In this document: one piece after another, positions 6,717-13,538 of the stretch | Position numbering within the stretch: position 1 is the first letter of the stretch | How the letters are laid out: the number at the start of each line of letters is the position of its first letter | Program-made: the position numbers and the translations under genes | The notes under the pieces: model-generated | The model's input: the letters and a program-made list of their open reading frames with translations, nothing else | The model's database searches: none | What the model was told of the DNA's origin: nothing | Assembly: GCA_019454915.1 (NCBI GenBank) | Contig: JACFNM010000065.1 | Coordinates: 1-13,538 of the forward strand | Reading direction: 5' to 3' | Length of the DNA stretch: 13,538 nt | From: Chitinophagaceae bacterium | GTDB lineage: Bacteria; Bacteroidota; Bacteroidia; Chitinophagales; Chitinophagaceae

Positions 6717-7935
6717 AGTCGGCTATCATTTGATATAGTTTGAGTTTATCATCCAGGAGCTCCATTTTTTGACGATTCAGGTCTTCCCACGAATCTATCA
6801 CTACATTGATAGAAAGCTTGTTTTCCTGATAGTTTAAGAAGTAGGCATCCAGTGATTGTTGCATTGCGGGTATCACTTTATTTTCCAGCCGGTCTATCTT
6901 CTTTTGCATGGATCGAATTTCGAATTGCATTCCGAACAACATACCCTGTGCTTCCTGCAGCATAGCTGTTTTTTCTATTTCCAATGATTTGATATTGGAT
7001 TCCATGGCGCGGGTTTCGGATTTATACATTTTGGATGTCCAGGGGACGATCGGAATGCTAATCATACCCATCACGGAGTAGGTATGCGGCATCATGCTGC
7101 TGAATCCCGACATGTGGTCAAATTTTACTTTAAAGCCTGGTTTTCTCTCCGACTGAAGGGATGCAATACCTAATTGCATGCTCCGTATATCTTCATCTAT
7201 TCTCCGGATGTCGCCTCTGTTTTGTGCCAGAAGGTTGGTGTCCGGAATGAGTAAATGGAGTTGAGGGATATAGTGAGTATCAATGGTAAAGAACTGATTG
7301 CCGGGTTGATTCATCAACCCATTCAACAGGGCCCGGGATTGTTCAATGACGCCCTGCTCCATGTCGATCTGGTTTTTATTTTTTTCTATCAGGGCATCAA
7401 TTTTATAGATGTTTCCCAACAGTGACTGATTGTAGGGATACCTTACCTCTTCTATTTTTTTCATCATATCCATGATGTCCATGTCCTCCATAAGGACAGC
7501 TATCCGCTGGCTTGAAATGAGCCAGTTGTGATAGGCCCTCTTCGCGGTTGTCCTGAGATTATTCCAGGTGATGCGCCGGGTGGCTAACTCTGCTTTGCCT
7601 TTGGAAGCGATATAATCTTTCCTGGATTGTTGTATTTTCCTATTGGGAATTTCCTGTTCAGCGCTGATCATCCAGGAACCCTTATCCCTGCCATCCATAA
7701 GTTTTTGAAACGGATATGGGGTCATATAAGTGCCTGCTCCTACCATCGGCGCCATCCATCCGGTAGCTGCTTCTGCGCTTTGTTGATAGGCCTCTGCTTT
7801 TAGCCCGTAGGTTTGAAGCAGCAGGTTATTGTTTTCTATACGCTGCAATATACTCTCCAGCGAAAGCGGCTCCTCCTGAGATTTGACCAGATGAGGTGTC
7901 AGTAATATAAACAGGAAGATGTTAATGATGCGCAT
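6694..7935 (-). CDS. cusC: TolC/CusC-family outer-membrane efflux protein
   Basis: A 413-residue outer-membrane channel component that would form the trimeric exit duct for the RND pump. A Sec signal peptide (MRIINIFLFILLTPHLVKS) is followed by the TolC-family pattern of long amphipathic, heptad-like helices (about 25-60, 100-210, 310-405) with beta-strand segments between (for example KFDHMSGFSSMMPH and VMGMISIPIVPW). There is no lipobox, unlike E. coli CusC. It is Met-rich (28 of 413), with clusters DMDIMDMMKK (151-160) and HMSGFSSMMPH (274-284). ATG 7935 was chosen over a TTG at 7956 because it opens directly onto the signal peptide and has a good Shine-Dalgarno sequence. It overlaps the end of the pump C-half by 14 bases and the start of the first adaptor by 23 bases. 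Confidence 0.92.
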   Translation of the reverse strand: MRIINIFLFILLTPHLVKSQEEPLSLESILQRIENNNLLLQTYGLKAEAYQQSAEAATGWMAPMVGAGTYMTPYPFQKLMDGRDKGSWMISAEQEIPNRKIQQSRKDYIASKGKAELATRRITWNNLRTTAKRAYHNWLISSQRIAVLMEDMDIMDMMKKIEEVRYPYNQSLLGNIYKIDALIEKNKNQIDMEQGVIEQSRALLNGLMNQPGNQFFTIDTHYIPQLHLLIPDTNLLAQNRGDIRRIDEDIRSMQLGIASLQSERKPGFKVKFDHMSGFSSMMPHTYSVMGMISIPIVPWTSKMYKSETRAMESNIKSLEIEKTAMLQEAQGMLFGMQFEIRSMQKKIDRLENKVIPAMQQSLDAYFLNYQENKLSINVVIDSWEDLNRQKMELLDDKLKLYQMIADYEKEWYK

Positions 7936-9853
7936 GATATACCTCCAGTTTTCCAAATTTTTTCAATTCGTATTCTTTTGTCATCAGAAAAATTAATGGT
8001 GTGACCAATAAAATGTGAATGGCTGAAGTAAACACGCCGCCAATCATCGGCAGCACAATCGGCTTCATCACATCCGTCCCCACGCCTGTTGACCAAAGCA
8101 CAGGGATCAATCCGAAAAGGGAAACACAAACCGTCATGATTTTAGGTCTTAATCTTTTCGCAGCTCCCTGAATTACATACTGTTTTAGTTCTTCCCGCGT
8201 AATGGTATCGCGTGAATTGCCTTTTTTATTCACCAGTTGAATTATCGCATCATTCAGATAAATAACCATTACGATTCCCGTTTCAACTGCTATACCAAAC
8301 AGGGCGATGAAACCTACCGCTACTGCCACCGATAAGTTAACTCCCCAGAAATAAATAATATAGGCGCCGCCTATTAAGGCAAAAGGAACGGTAATCAGAC
8401 TTAAGAAGGCTTCTCTGATGGATTTGAAGGCCATGTATAAAGAGAAGAAGATAATAATCAATACAACAGGAAGAATCCAGAGTAGTGTTTGTTGTCCTCT
8501 GATAAGGTGTTCATATTGTCCGCTCCACTCCAGGAAGTATCCTTCGGGTAGTAAACCTCTTGTTTGATTAATTCGGTTAATAGCATCGTCTACCGTGCTT
8601 CCGAGGTCGCGGTCTCGTACGTTGAATAATACAGCGCCACGCAATAAAGCGTTCTCTGAATTGATCATGGGTGGACCGTCTTCAAAGACCACGTCTGCAA
8701 CGGACGAAAGTGGTACCTGTCCGAATACGGGAGACTGTAGCGGGATGCGTTTAATCCGGTCAATACTATTCCGGTATTCCTGCGCCAATCTCACGCTGAT
8801 AGAAAAGCGCTGTCTTCCTTCAATGGTGTTTCCAATCGCAGCTCCACCGATGGACGATTCAACTACCATGTTTACATCATCCACCGAAAGTCCGTATCGG
8901 CTGAGGTCATCTCTTCTAACGTGGATGCTCAGGTATTTACCGCCTACTATAGGCTCAACAAATAAGTCGTTTACACCCGGTATCCCTTCCAGAGCTGTCT
9001 TGATTCGGTCTGATACCGAGGCGATACTGTCCAGATTTTGTCCGAATACTTTAATACCCACATCAGTCCGGATACCGGTTGATAGCATATTAATCCGGTT
9101 GATGATGGGCTGTGTCCAGCCATTCACTACGCCGGGTATTTGCAACTTTCTGTCCAACTCATGAATCAAATCTTCTTTGGTAATACCTTTTCGCCATTCT
9201 TTTTTAGGCTTAAGCATGATGATGGTTTCGATCATGCTTAAGGGGGCATTATCTGTGGCCGTATTGGCTCTGCCTGCTTTCCCCAGTACCTTATCCACTT
9301 CGGGTACTGATTTGATAATCTTATCCTGTACCTGTAAAATCCGTTTGATCTCGCCATTGGAAATATCCGGTAATGTTACCGGCATGAACAGTATGCTTTG
9401 TTCATCTAAAGGAGGCATAAATTCTTTACCCAGATTCATTAATAAGGGGATGCTGGCGAGTAAAGCAAGAATGTTGATAGCCAGCGTAGTCTTTCGCCAT
9501 TTTAGCACCCATTGAATAATGGGAGTATAAAGCTTTTCCAATCCGCGGTTAATCGGATTGGCGTTGTCCGGTTTGAATTTTCCTTTCATGAAAAAAGAAA
9601 TCAGTACCGGAGCAAGCGTCAAAACCAATACTGCATCTACGATGAGTATAAAAGTTTTGGTGAATGCCACCGGGTGGAAATATTTACCTTCCTGTCCGGT
9701 AAGTAAGAACACGGGCAGAAAAGAGGTTATGATAATCACCGTAGAGAAAAATACGCCACGCGAAACCTGTTTGCCCGATTGTTCGATGACTTTTATCCTT
9801 TCCTCCTCGCTAATCCAATTTGTCTTTTTTCTATTTTTCTTGAATAAACGCAT
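7922..9853 (-). CDS. cusA: CusA-type heavy-metal RND pump, C-terminal half (frameshifted from the N-half)
   Basis: A 643-residue reading frame corresponding to CusA from TM5 to the end. It contains TM5 (about 32-53, followed by GQEGKYFHPVAFTKT), TM6 (about 64-88), TM7 (about 121-141), the second periplasmic porter/docking region (about 145-455) and TM8-TM12 (about 456-623). Key HME-RND features are kept: NRINMLSTGIRTDVGIKV (Met256), the TM10 acidic residue in FIALFGIAVETG (Glu524), and the TM11 lysine in RLRPKIMTV (Lys571), both equivalent to proton-relay positions. Where E. coli CusA has GGAMVGE, this protein has GGAAIGN. It ends YHAHH. ATG 9853 lies 5 bases after the N-half stop codon; no Shine-Dalgarno sequence is seen. 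The C-frame is closed just upstream by a stop at 9863-9865, so there is no overlap to allow ordinary ribosomal slippage. It is either a natural split gene, a recent frameshift, or a sequence error. Confidence 0.92.
   Translation of the reverse strand: MRLFKKNRKKTNWISEEERIKVIEQSGKQVSRGVFFSTVIIITSFLPVFLLTGQEGKYFHPVAFTKTFILIVDAVLVLTLAPVLISFFMKGKFKPDNANPINRGLEKLYTPIIQWVLKWRKTTLAINILALLASIPLLMNLGKEFMPPLDEQSILFMPVTLPDISNGEIKRILQVQDKIIKSVPEVDKVLGKAGRANTATDNAPLSMIETIIMLKPKKEWRKGITKEDLIHELDRKLQIPGVVNGWTQPIINRINMLSTGIRTDVGIKVFGQNLDSIASVSDRIKTALEGIPGVNDLFVEPIVGGKYLSIHVRRDDLSRYGLSVDDVNMVVESSIGGAAIGNTIEGRQRFSISVRLAQEYRNSIDRIKRIPLQSPVFGQVPLSSVADVVFEDGPPMINSENALLRGAVLFNVRDRDLGSTVDDAINRINQTRGLLPEGYFLEWSGQYEHLIRGQQTLLWILPVVLIIIFFSLYMAFKSIREAFLSLITVPFALIGGAYIIYFWGVNLSVAVAVGFIALFGIAVETGIVMVIYLNDAIIQLVNKKGNSRDTITREELKQYVIQGAAKRLRPKIMTVCVSLFGLIPVLWSTGVGTDVMKPIVLPMIGGVFTSAIHILLVTPLIFLMTKEYELKKFGKLEVYHAHH
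7942..7946 (-). promoter_or_regulatory. Shine-Dalgarno sequence of the cusC-like gene
   Basis: On the - strand the sequence reads GGAGG-TATATC-ATG, a strong ribosome-binding site with a 6-base spacer inside the last codons of the pump gene. It decides for ATG 7935 as the start. It stands out because the other genes in this window lack such a motif, as expected for Bacteroidota. Confidence 0.75.
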
Positions 9854-9858
9854 ATCTG

Positions 9859-11151
9859 TTATTTATGAACGGTCTGTTCTTTTAACCATTGATGATATTT
9901 CTCGGACAAGTGCTTATAGGCGTTTTCACTCATTATGATTCCATTGTCCACGATAACCCCTATCGCCAGCGCTATACCGGTCAGTGACATGATGTTGGAG
10001 GAAATGTGAAACGCATTGAGCAGGATGAAACTAATGGCGATGGTAACAGGAATCTGAATAAGAATGCTCAACGCACTGCGCCAATGGAAGAGAAAAATAA
10101 TGACGATCAAAGAAACGACGATCATTTCCTCAATCAGTGTTGTTCTTACCGAGCTGATGGTTTCTTTAATCAGTTCACCTCTGTCATATATGATATCAAA
10201 TTTTACTCCCTGCGGCAGTCCTTTCGCCACTTCCTTCATTTTTGCTTTCACACCCTGAATAACCGCAGCCGCATTTTCTTTGTAGCGCATCACGACGATT
10301 CCGCCGACTTTTTCTCCTTCTCCATCCTGGTCGAATATGCCCAGCCTCGGCTCACCCGTCATCTGCACGGTGGCGATGTCGTTTACTTTGATCGCTATCC
10401 CTTGTGTGTTCTTAACAGCGATTTGTTCAATTTCCTGACGGGATTGCAGATAACCGGAGGTTTTGATGATATAACCGATATCACTCATCTCCAGTTTACG
10501 TCCTCCTCCTTCATTGTTGTTACTGCGGATGGCATTAATGACATCGTTGACGGAGACTTTGTAGTATAATAGTTTGTCAGGATTTATAGTGATGGCATAC
10601 TGTTTTTGAAAACCACCAAATGAAGCAATTTCACTTACCCCGCCAACATTCTGTAGGGCGAATTTTACATACCAGTCCTGGATAGCTCTCAACTCACCCA
10701 GGTCCATACCGGGCGCATCCAGGGTGTACCAGAGCACATGACCAACGCCCGTACCGTCCGGGCCTAACTGAGGCGTAACGCCCGGCGGAAGGCCTTGTGA
10801 AACGGTGCTCAGACGCTCCAAAACCCGCGACCGCGCCCAATATATATCTATATCATCTTCAAAAATGACATAGATAAAACTCATGCCGAACATGGAGGTA
10901 CCCCTTACATATTGGATTCCGGGTAGTCCCTGCAGATTGGTGACCAGGGGATAGGTGATCTGGTCTTCAATCAACTGGGGGGCGCGCCCCATCCATTCGG
11001 TGAAAACAATGACCTGGTTTTCCGAGAGATCAGGGATAGCATCCACCGGGTTCTTTCGGACATTGATTATCCCCCATATAAAAAAGACGGAAGCGATAGT
11101 CAACACCGTGAAGCGATTGCGCAACGACCACGATATAATTCGATGTACCAT
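9859..11151 (-). CDS. cusA: CusA-type heavy-metal RND pump, N-terminal half (frameshifted from the C-half)
   Basis: A 430-residue reading frame covering CusA from its N-terminus to just after TM4. Order: TM1 (about 11-31), the HME-RND signature NPVDAIPDLSENQVIV (34-49), the first periplasmic porter/docking region (about 50-335), TM2 (about 338-356), TM3 (about 361-380) and TM4 (388-408). TM4 contains AIGVIVDNGIIMSEN, with the proton-relay Asp402. The AIG-x3-D pattern matches Cu/Ag pumps (CusA/SilA) rather than the DFG of CzcA-type Zn/Co/Cd pumps. Intact CusA proteins are about 1,050 residues; this one stops in the cytoplasmic TM4-TM5 loop. I chose ATG 11151 (MVHRIISWSLRNRF) because it matches the usual CusA start; a GTG at 11196 would add an unusual hydrophobic stretch. 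Adding one A to the AAA run before the stop (window bases 9862-9864) would fuse both halves into a protein of about 1,076 residues. Confidence 0.92.
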   Translation of the reverse strand: MVHRIISWSLRNRFTVLTIASVFFIWGIINVRKNPVDAIPDLSENQVIVFTEWMGRAPQLIEDQITYPLVTNLQGLPGIQYVRGTSMFGMSFIYVIFEDDIDIYWARSRVLERLSTVSQGLPPGVTPQLGPDGTGVGHVLWYTLDAPGMDLGELRAIQDWYVKFALQNVGGVSEIASFGGFQKQYAITINPDKLLYYKVSVNDVINAIRSNNNEGGGRKLEMSDIGYIIKTSGYLQSRQEIEQIAVKNTQGIAIKVNDIATVQMTGEPRLGIFDQDGEGEKVGGIVVMRYKENAAAVIQGVKAKMKEVAKGLPQGVKFDIIYDRGELIKETISSVRTTLIEEMIVVSLIVIIFLFHWRSALSILIQIPVTIAISFILLNAFHISSNIMSLTGIALAIGVIVDNGIIMSENAYKHLSEKYHQWLKEQTVHK

Positions 11152-11241
11152 AGTATGGATAAAATGAAAAAAAGAATAAGACAAGAGATAAAACACCTCA
11201 GACCCGAAAAACTTCAGGCTATACAGTTGGTGTGCGGGGTA

Positions 11242-11637
11242 TCAAATCCGGAAACTACAGTAATTGAGGAAAATGGGTATGCCTGGTATGACAGGAGGTA
11301 CGTCAACCCCTGCGGAAAAGAGCTGTTGAGAAAAGCGGAATGGAATTATATCCGTATATGCGGGGAGAGATGGCGTCGTCTGAATGTTCAGGTTAAAATC
11401 AAATGATGATGCATTCAACTGATCGCTTTCCATTTTCAAGAGGTTGACATTATCCTTACAACAATCTGACTTTTGCTGTTGCTGTTTGGTCATGCCGCAG
11501 TTGTGACAGGCAGGTGCATCATTAGTCCCGACGCCGGCGTTCACTAACTGGTCCATACAAAAATGCACATAACGCGTAGCTCCGGTAGTAGCTAACGCAT
11601 ATGCCATAAATAGTATGGAAGCTATAAGTTTACGCAT
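11242..11637 (-). CDS. HYC_CC_PP-family secreted Cys/His protein
   Basis: A 131-residue small secreted protein with a Sec signal peptide (about 1-21). The family's named elements are visible: H-F-C in YVHFCMDQLV (His25, Cys27), CHNC (44-47), CC in DCCKDN (59-60), PP (114-115) and the C-terminal LNYCSFRI (Cys127). A short Gln run (QQQQ, 52-55) precedes the CC. The six cysteines and neighbouring His/Met suggest metal binding or disulfides. The family is specific to Bacteroidota and often sits beside heavy-metal efflux genes; its function is not established. ATG 11637 was chosen because it opens directly onto the signal peptide; a further in-frame start at 11658 adds seven residues. It is separated from the pump gene by 90 bases that hold no other feature, and is the probable first gene of the operon. 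Confidence 0.85.
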   Translation of the reverse strand: MRKLIASILFMAYALATTGATRYVHFCMDQLVNAGVGTNDAPACHNCGMTKQQQQKSDCCKDNVNLLKMESDQLNASSFDFNLNIQTTPSLPAYTDIIPFRFSQQLFSAGVDVPPVIPGIPIFLNYCSFRI

Positions 11638-11751
11638 TTCCTTAATATAACTCTGCAAATTAATATTTATTTCCTCGTCAATGAATAAAATTCTTTATTT
11701 TAACAAATGGAACGGATAGAAATCCCAGGCTATGATTTGAACCAAACCCTG

Positions 11752-11775
11752 TATGCCTTTGATAGCTCAGGCATA
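11752..11775. repeat. Inverted repeat in the divergent intergenic region
   Basis: TATGCCT (11752-11758) and AGGCATA (11769-11775) form a perfect 7-bp inverted repeat with a 10-base spacer. It lies in the 187-base region between the divergent efflux operon (start 11637) and the ceramidase-like gene (start 11825), 50 bases before the latter. It could be an operator half-site pair or a leader hairpin; seven bases is short enough to be chance. The rest of this region shows no promoter I would defend. Confidence 0.3.
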
Positions 11776-11824
11776 GTATCATTCTAATCAGTTTTTCTCT
11801 GTAAAATCAAATAAGATCTCAACC

Positions 11825-13309
11825 ATGACAAGAATTTTGTTTTTATTTTTTCTCTGCTTCTGGACTTCGATCGTATCACAAGCTTCTGAAATTTATGCAG
11901 GCAGGGCATCGGTAAGTATTACTCCTCCTGTTCCTGTGGCGGTGGGTGGACAGATGTATGTGAGGGTTGCTCAGAAGGTGGATAACCCCGCTACAGCCAA
12001 CGTACTTATTTTAAGTTCCGGAACCAATAAGAATGCGGCTGATGCCAGTATTATGGTTAGTTGCGATTTGGTGTCTATTGACCTGAATATTATACGGGGC
12101 GTAAGAAGTGAGATTGCTGACAAGATAGCGGGAATAGATACCAGTAAAATAATTATCAATGCGACTCATACGCATACAGCACCGGAGGCAAGAGATTACG
12201 TGTATATCATCCCCAAAGATGTCATTCAGTCGAAGGATGTGCGCGATTATATTATTAAGCAAATCGTGGAGGGTATTATCCAGGCATGGGATAATCAGCA
12301 AAAGGTATCGGTCACCTGGGGGATGGATTACGCAAAGGTGGCTTATAACCGGAGGGCGACCTACGCTGATGGTTCGGCAAAGATGTACGGAAATACCGCT
12401 GCCGATAATTTCAGGAAGATAGAAGGTCCGGAAGACGAGAGCATCAACTCACTTTTCTTCTGGAATAAAAAAGGCGAACTGCTTGCTGCCTGCATCAATG
12501 TAGCCTGCCCCGCACAGATTGTGGAAGGGCGTGTTACGGTGAATGCAGATTACTGGCACTTCGTTCGTCAGAATATGCAGAAACGTTTTGGCAAACAGGT
12601 AGTGGTGCTTGGCTGGATTGGTGCTGCAGGCGATCAGAACCCGCGTCCGATGTATAATAAAGTTGCTGAATACCGTATGGCTCAACTCAGAAGCGGCGTG
12701 GCTCCAAAAGACCTGAAGATGGATAAGATCAATTTTCAAACTGAAATTTTCCTGCAGGAGATAGCCGACCGGATTACCGACGCGGTAGTTCGTACTTATG
12801 AAGCCGTGAAAGTGGATAAGCGAAATGACGTCGTTTATAAACACGAAGTGCAAAGAGTGGATCTGCCCATGAGACTGATTACGGCTGAAGAATATTGGGG
12901 TATAAGAAAAGCGCTGGCAGCCGACACGATTCAAAATGCCGAACACAGAGAAAAATTTTATGGACAAATAGGCTGGAATCAAAGAGCAATTGACCGTTAT
13001 ATGAATCAGCAGTCTGTTGAGCATCCAATGTACAATGCTGAAGTACACGTACTGCGCGTGGGCGATATTGTCATTTGTACCAATCCCTTTGAATTGTTTA
13101 CCGATTATGGTGTACAGATGAAAGCAAGGGGTAAAGCGCTGCAAACCTTCGTAATACAATTAGCAGGACCGGGCTCTTATCTGCCTACAGAAGTAGCAGT
13201 AAAAGGCGGTCATTATTCTGCTATTGCACAAAGTAATTTAGTTGGTCCCGAAGGCGGGCAGATATTGGTTGAGAGAACCCTGCAGCTGGCAAATGACATG
13301 ATGAAGTAA
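11825..13309 (+). CDS. Secreted neutral/alkaline ceramidase-like protein
   Basis: A 494-residue exported protein with a Sec signal peptide (cleavage probably after SQA, residue 20). It resembles the N-terminal catalytic domain of neutral/alkaline non-lysosomal ceramidases: GRASVSITPP near the start, the zinc-site motif NATHTHTAPE (His115, His117), NVACPAQ (225-231), GAAGDQNP (266-273), NPFELF (Glu423) and PGSYLPTE (Tyr452). True ceramidases have GDVSP with a nucleophile Ser; here the aligned residue is Asn272, and the zinc His of the WFATH-type motif appears to be Cys228. It also lacks the C-terminal domain of bona fide ceramidases (which are about 650 residues or longer). Ceramide hydrolysis is therefore doubtful; it may act on another amide or be a binding protein. 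A paralogue follows 43 bases downstream, so both are probably co-transcribed. The start ATG has no Shine-Dalgarno sequence. Confidence 0.8.
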   Translation: MTRILFLFFLCFWTSIVSQASEIYAGRASVSITPPVPVAVGGQMYVRVAQKVDNPATANVLILSSGTNKNAADASIMVSCDLVSIDLNIIRGVRSEIADKIAGIDTSKIIINATHTHTAPEARDYVYIIPKDVIQSKDVRDYIIKQIVEGIIQAWDNQQKVSVTWGMDYAKVAYNRRATYADGSAKMYGNTAADNFRKIEGPEDESINSLFFWNKKGELLAACINVACPAQIVEGRVTVNADYWHFVRQNMQKRFGKQVVVLGWIGAAGDQNPRPMYNKVAEYRMAQLRSGVAPKDLKMDKINFQTEIFLQEIADRITDAVVRTYEAVKVDKRNDVVYKHEVQRVDLPMRLITAEEYWGIRKALAADTIQNAEHREKFYGQIGWNQRAIDRYMNQQSVEHPMYNAEVHVLRVGDIVICTNPFELFTDYGVQMKARGKALQTFVIQLAGPGSYLPTEVAVKGGHYSAIAQSNLVGPEGGQILVERTLQLANDMMK

Positions 13310-13352
13310 AAGATGGATTGCAAACAATCATTGTTACGTTAAAATATTTTTT

Positions 13353-13538
13353 ATGAAACCTAAGAACTTTCAATTCTTTTTCGCCTTCATGGCAATGACG
13401 ATATCATTAAGTAGTCTGCATGCATCTGAAATATTTGTTGGCAGGGCTTCTGTGGATATAACACCACCGTTGCCGGTGGCTTTGGATGGACAATTCCATA
13501 CCCGGGTAGCAGAAAAAGCTGACAATCCGGTTACTGCC
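13353..13538 (+). CDS. Second ceramidase-like paralogue (partial, cut by window end)
   Basis: Sixty-two codons from ATG 13353 to the window end, open throughout. A signal peptide (MKPKNFQFFFAFMAMTISLS, cleavage probably after LHA, residue 24) is followed by a segment clearly homologous to the previous gene: SEIFVGRASVDITPPLPVAL against SEIYAGRASVSITPPVPVAV. By eye 27 of 39 residues are identical from the mature N-terminus. The active-site region lies beyond the window, so it cannot be said whether this copy keeps the ceramidase serine. It starts 43 bases after the upstream stop codon on the same strand, indicating tandem duplication in one transcription unit. Confidence 0.85.
   Translation, partial: MKPKNFQFFFAFMAMTISLSSLHASEIFVGRASVDITPPLPVALDGQFHTRVAEKADNPVTA

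Noticed and set aside
8595..9164. A 189-codon + strand reading frame inside the pump C-half
   Set aside because: It is fully antisense to a well-conserved RND coding region, and its Ser/Thr/Arg-rich translation is typical of an antisense shadow.
9854..9866. Programmed ribosomal frameshifting to join the two pump halves
   Set aside because: The C-frame is closed by a stop at 9863-9865, and the only shared window is a few bases around CAT AAA TAA, which is not a slippery heptamer. No stimulatory structure is evident.
10978..10991. GC-rich palindrome GGGGCGCGCCCC inside the pump N-half
   Set aside because: It encodes the conserved WMGRAPQL segment in frame, so it is explained by coding sequence and is probably a chance palindrome.
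11143..11406. An 87-codon + strand reading frame beginning MYHSMDKMKKRIRQEIKH
   Set aside because: It lies antisense to the HYC_CC_PP gene and the start of the pump gene, both of which have recognisable family motifs. It resembles no known family and is best explained as a shadow.
11656..11681. Possible Bacteroidota promoter for the efflux operon (TTAATTTG with an upstream TTG on the - strand)
   Set aside because: The -7 element has one mismatch to TAnnTTTG and the upstream TTG is only 15 bases away instead of about 19-21. The region is A/T-rich, so such matches are expected by chance.
12449..13159. A 236-codon - strand reading frame antisense to the ceramidase-like gene
   Set aside because: The + strand frame carries a signal peptide, zinc motifs and a tandem paralogue. 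The antisense frame has no recognisable domain.

Overview
The window reads as chromosomal DNA of a member of the Bacteroidota, probably close to Chitinophagaceae. This is inferred from the protein families present (HYC_CC_PP, DUF3347 and CusB-type adaptors carrying heavy-metal-binding domains), from the near absence of Shine-Dalgarno sequences, and from moderate base composition. No RNA genes, CRISPR arrays, insertion sequences or integrase genes are visible. No stretch over 300 bases lacks a gene.

Left edge (1-1154, + strand): the 3' end of a gene that is very probably rpsB (ribosomal protein S2, with an Arg/Gly-rich tail) is followed by tsf (elongation factor Ts). Two hairpins follow; the first is a good bidirectional terminator separating tsf from the convergent gene on the other strand.

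Centre (1166-11637, - strand): a heavy-metal efflux cluster read right to left. It encodes an HYC_CC_PP secreted Cys/His protein, a CusA-type RND pump present as two consecutive reading frames (N-half and C-half), a CusC/TolC-type outer-membrane protein, two different CusB-type lipoprotein adaptors that each carry an N-terminal CPMHP/CPICGM metal-binding domain, and a DUF3347 lipoprotein. From the pump to DUF3347 the genes overlap or lie within 16 bases of each other, so they form one transcription unit; the HYC_CC_PP gene lies 90 bases upstream of it. Together they would take Cu(I)/Ag(I)-like metal from the periplasm out through the outer membrane. The TM4 motif of the pump (AIG-x3-D) and the Met-rich partners favour monovalent Cu/Ag over Zn/Co/Cd, but the substrate is inferred. 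A large secreted protein with two alpha/beta-hydrolase domains (first half CE15-like) follows 59 bases after DUF3347 and has no obvious link to metals.

Right edge (11825-13538, + strand, divergent): two tandem paralogous secreted proteins of the neutral/alkaline ceramidase-like superfamily; the second is cut by the window end. In the complete copy the residue aligned with the ceramidase nucleophile serine is asparagine.

The points most worth following up are: the pump frameshift, which a single added base would repair; the unequal adaptor pair, one with a Met/Asn-rich insert; the apparent Asn-for-His substitution in the second hydrolase domain; and the altered active site of the ceramidase-like protein. 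I found no clearly new system. The cluster is a recognisable Bacteroidota metal-efflux operon with unusual details.
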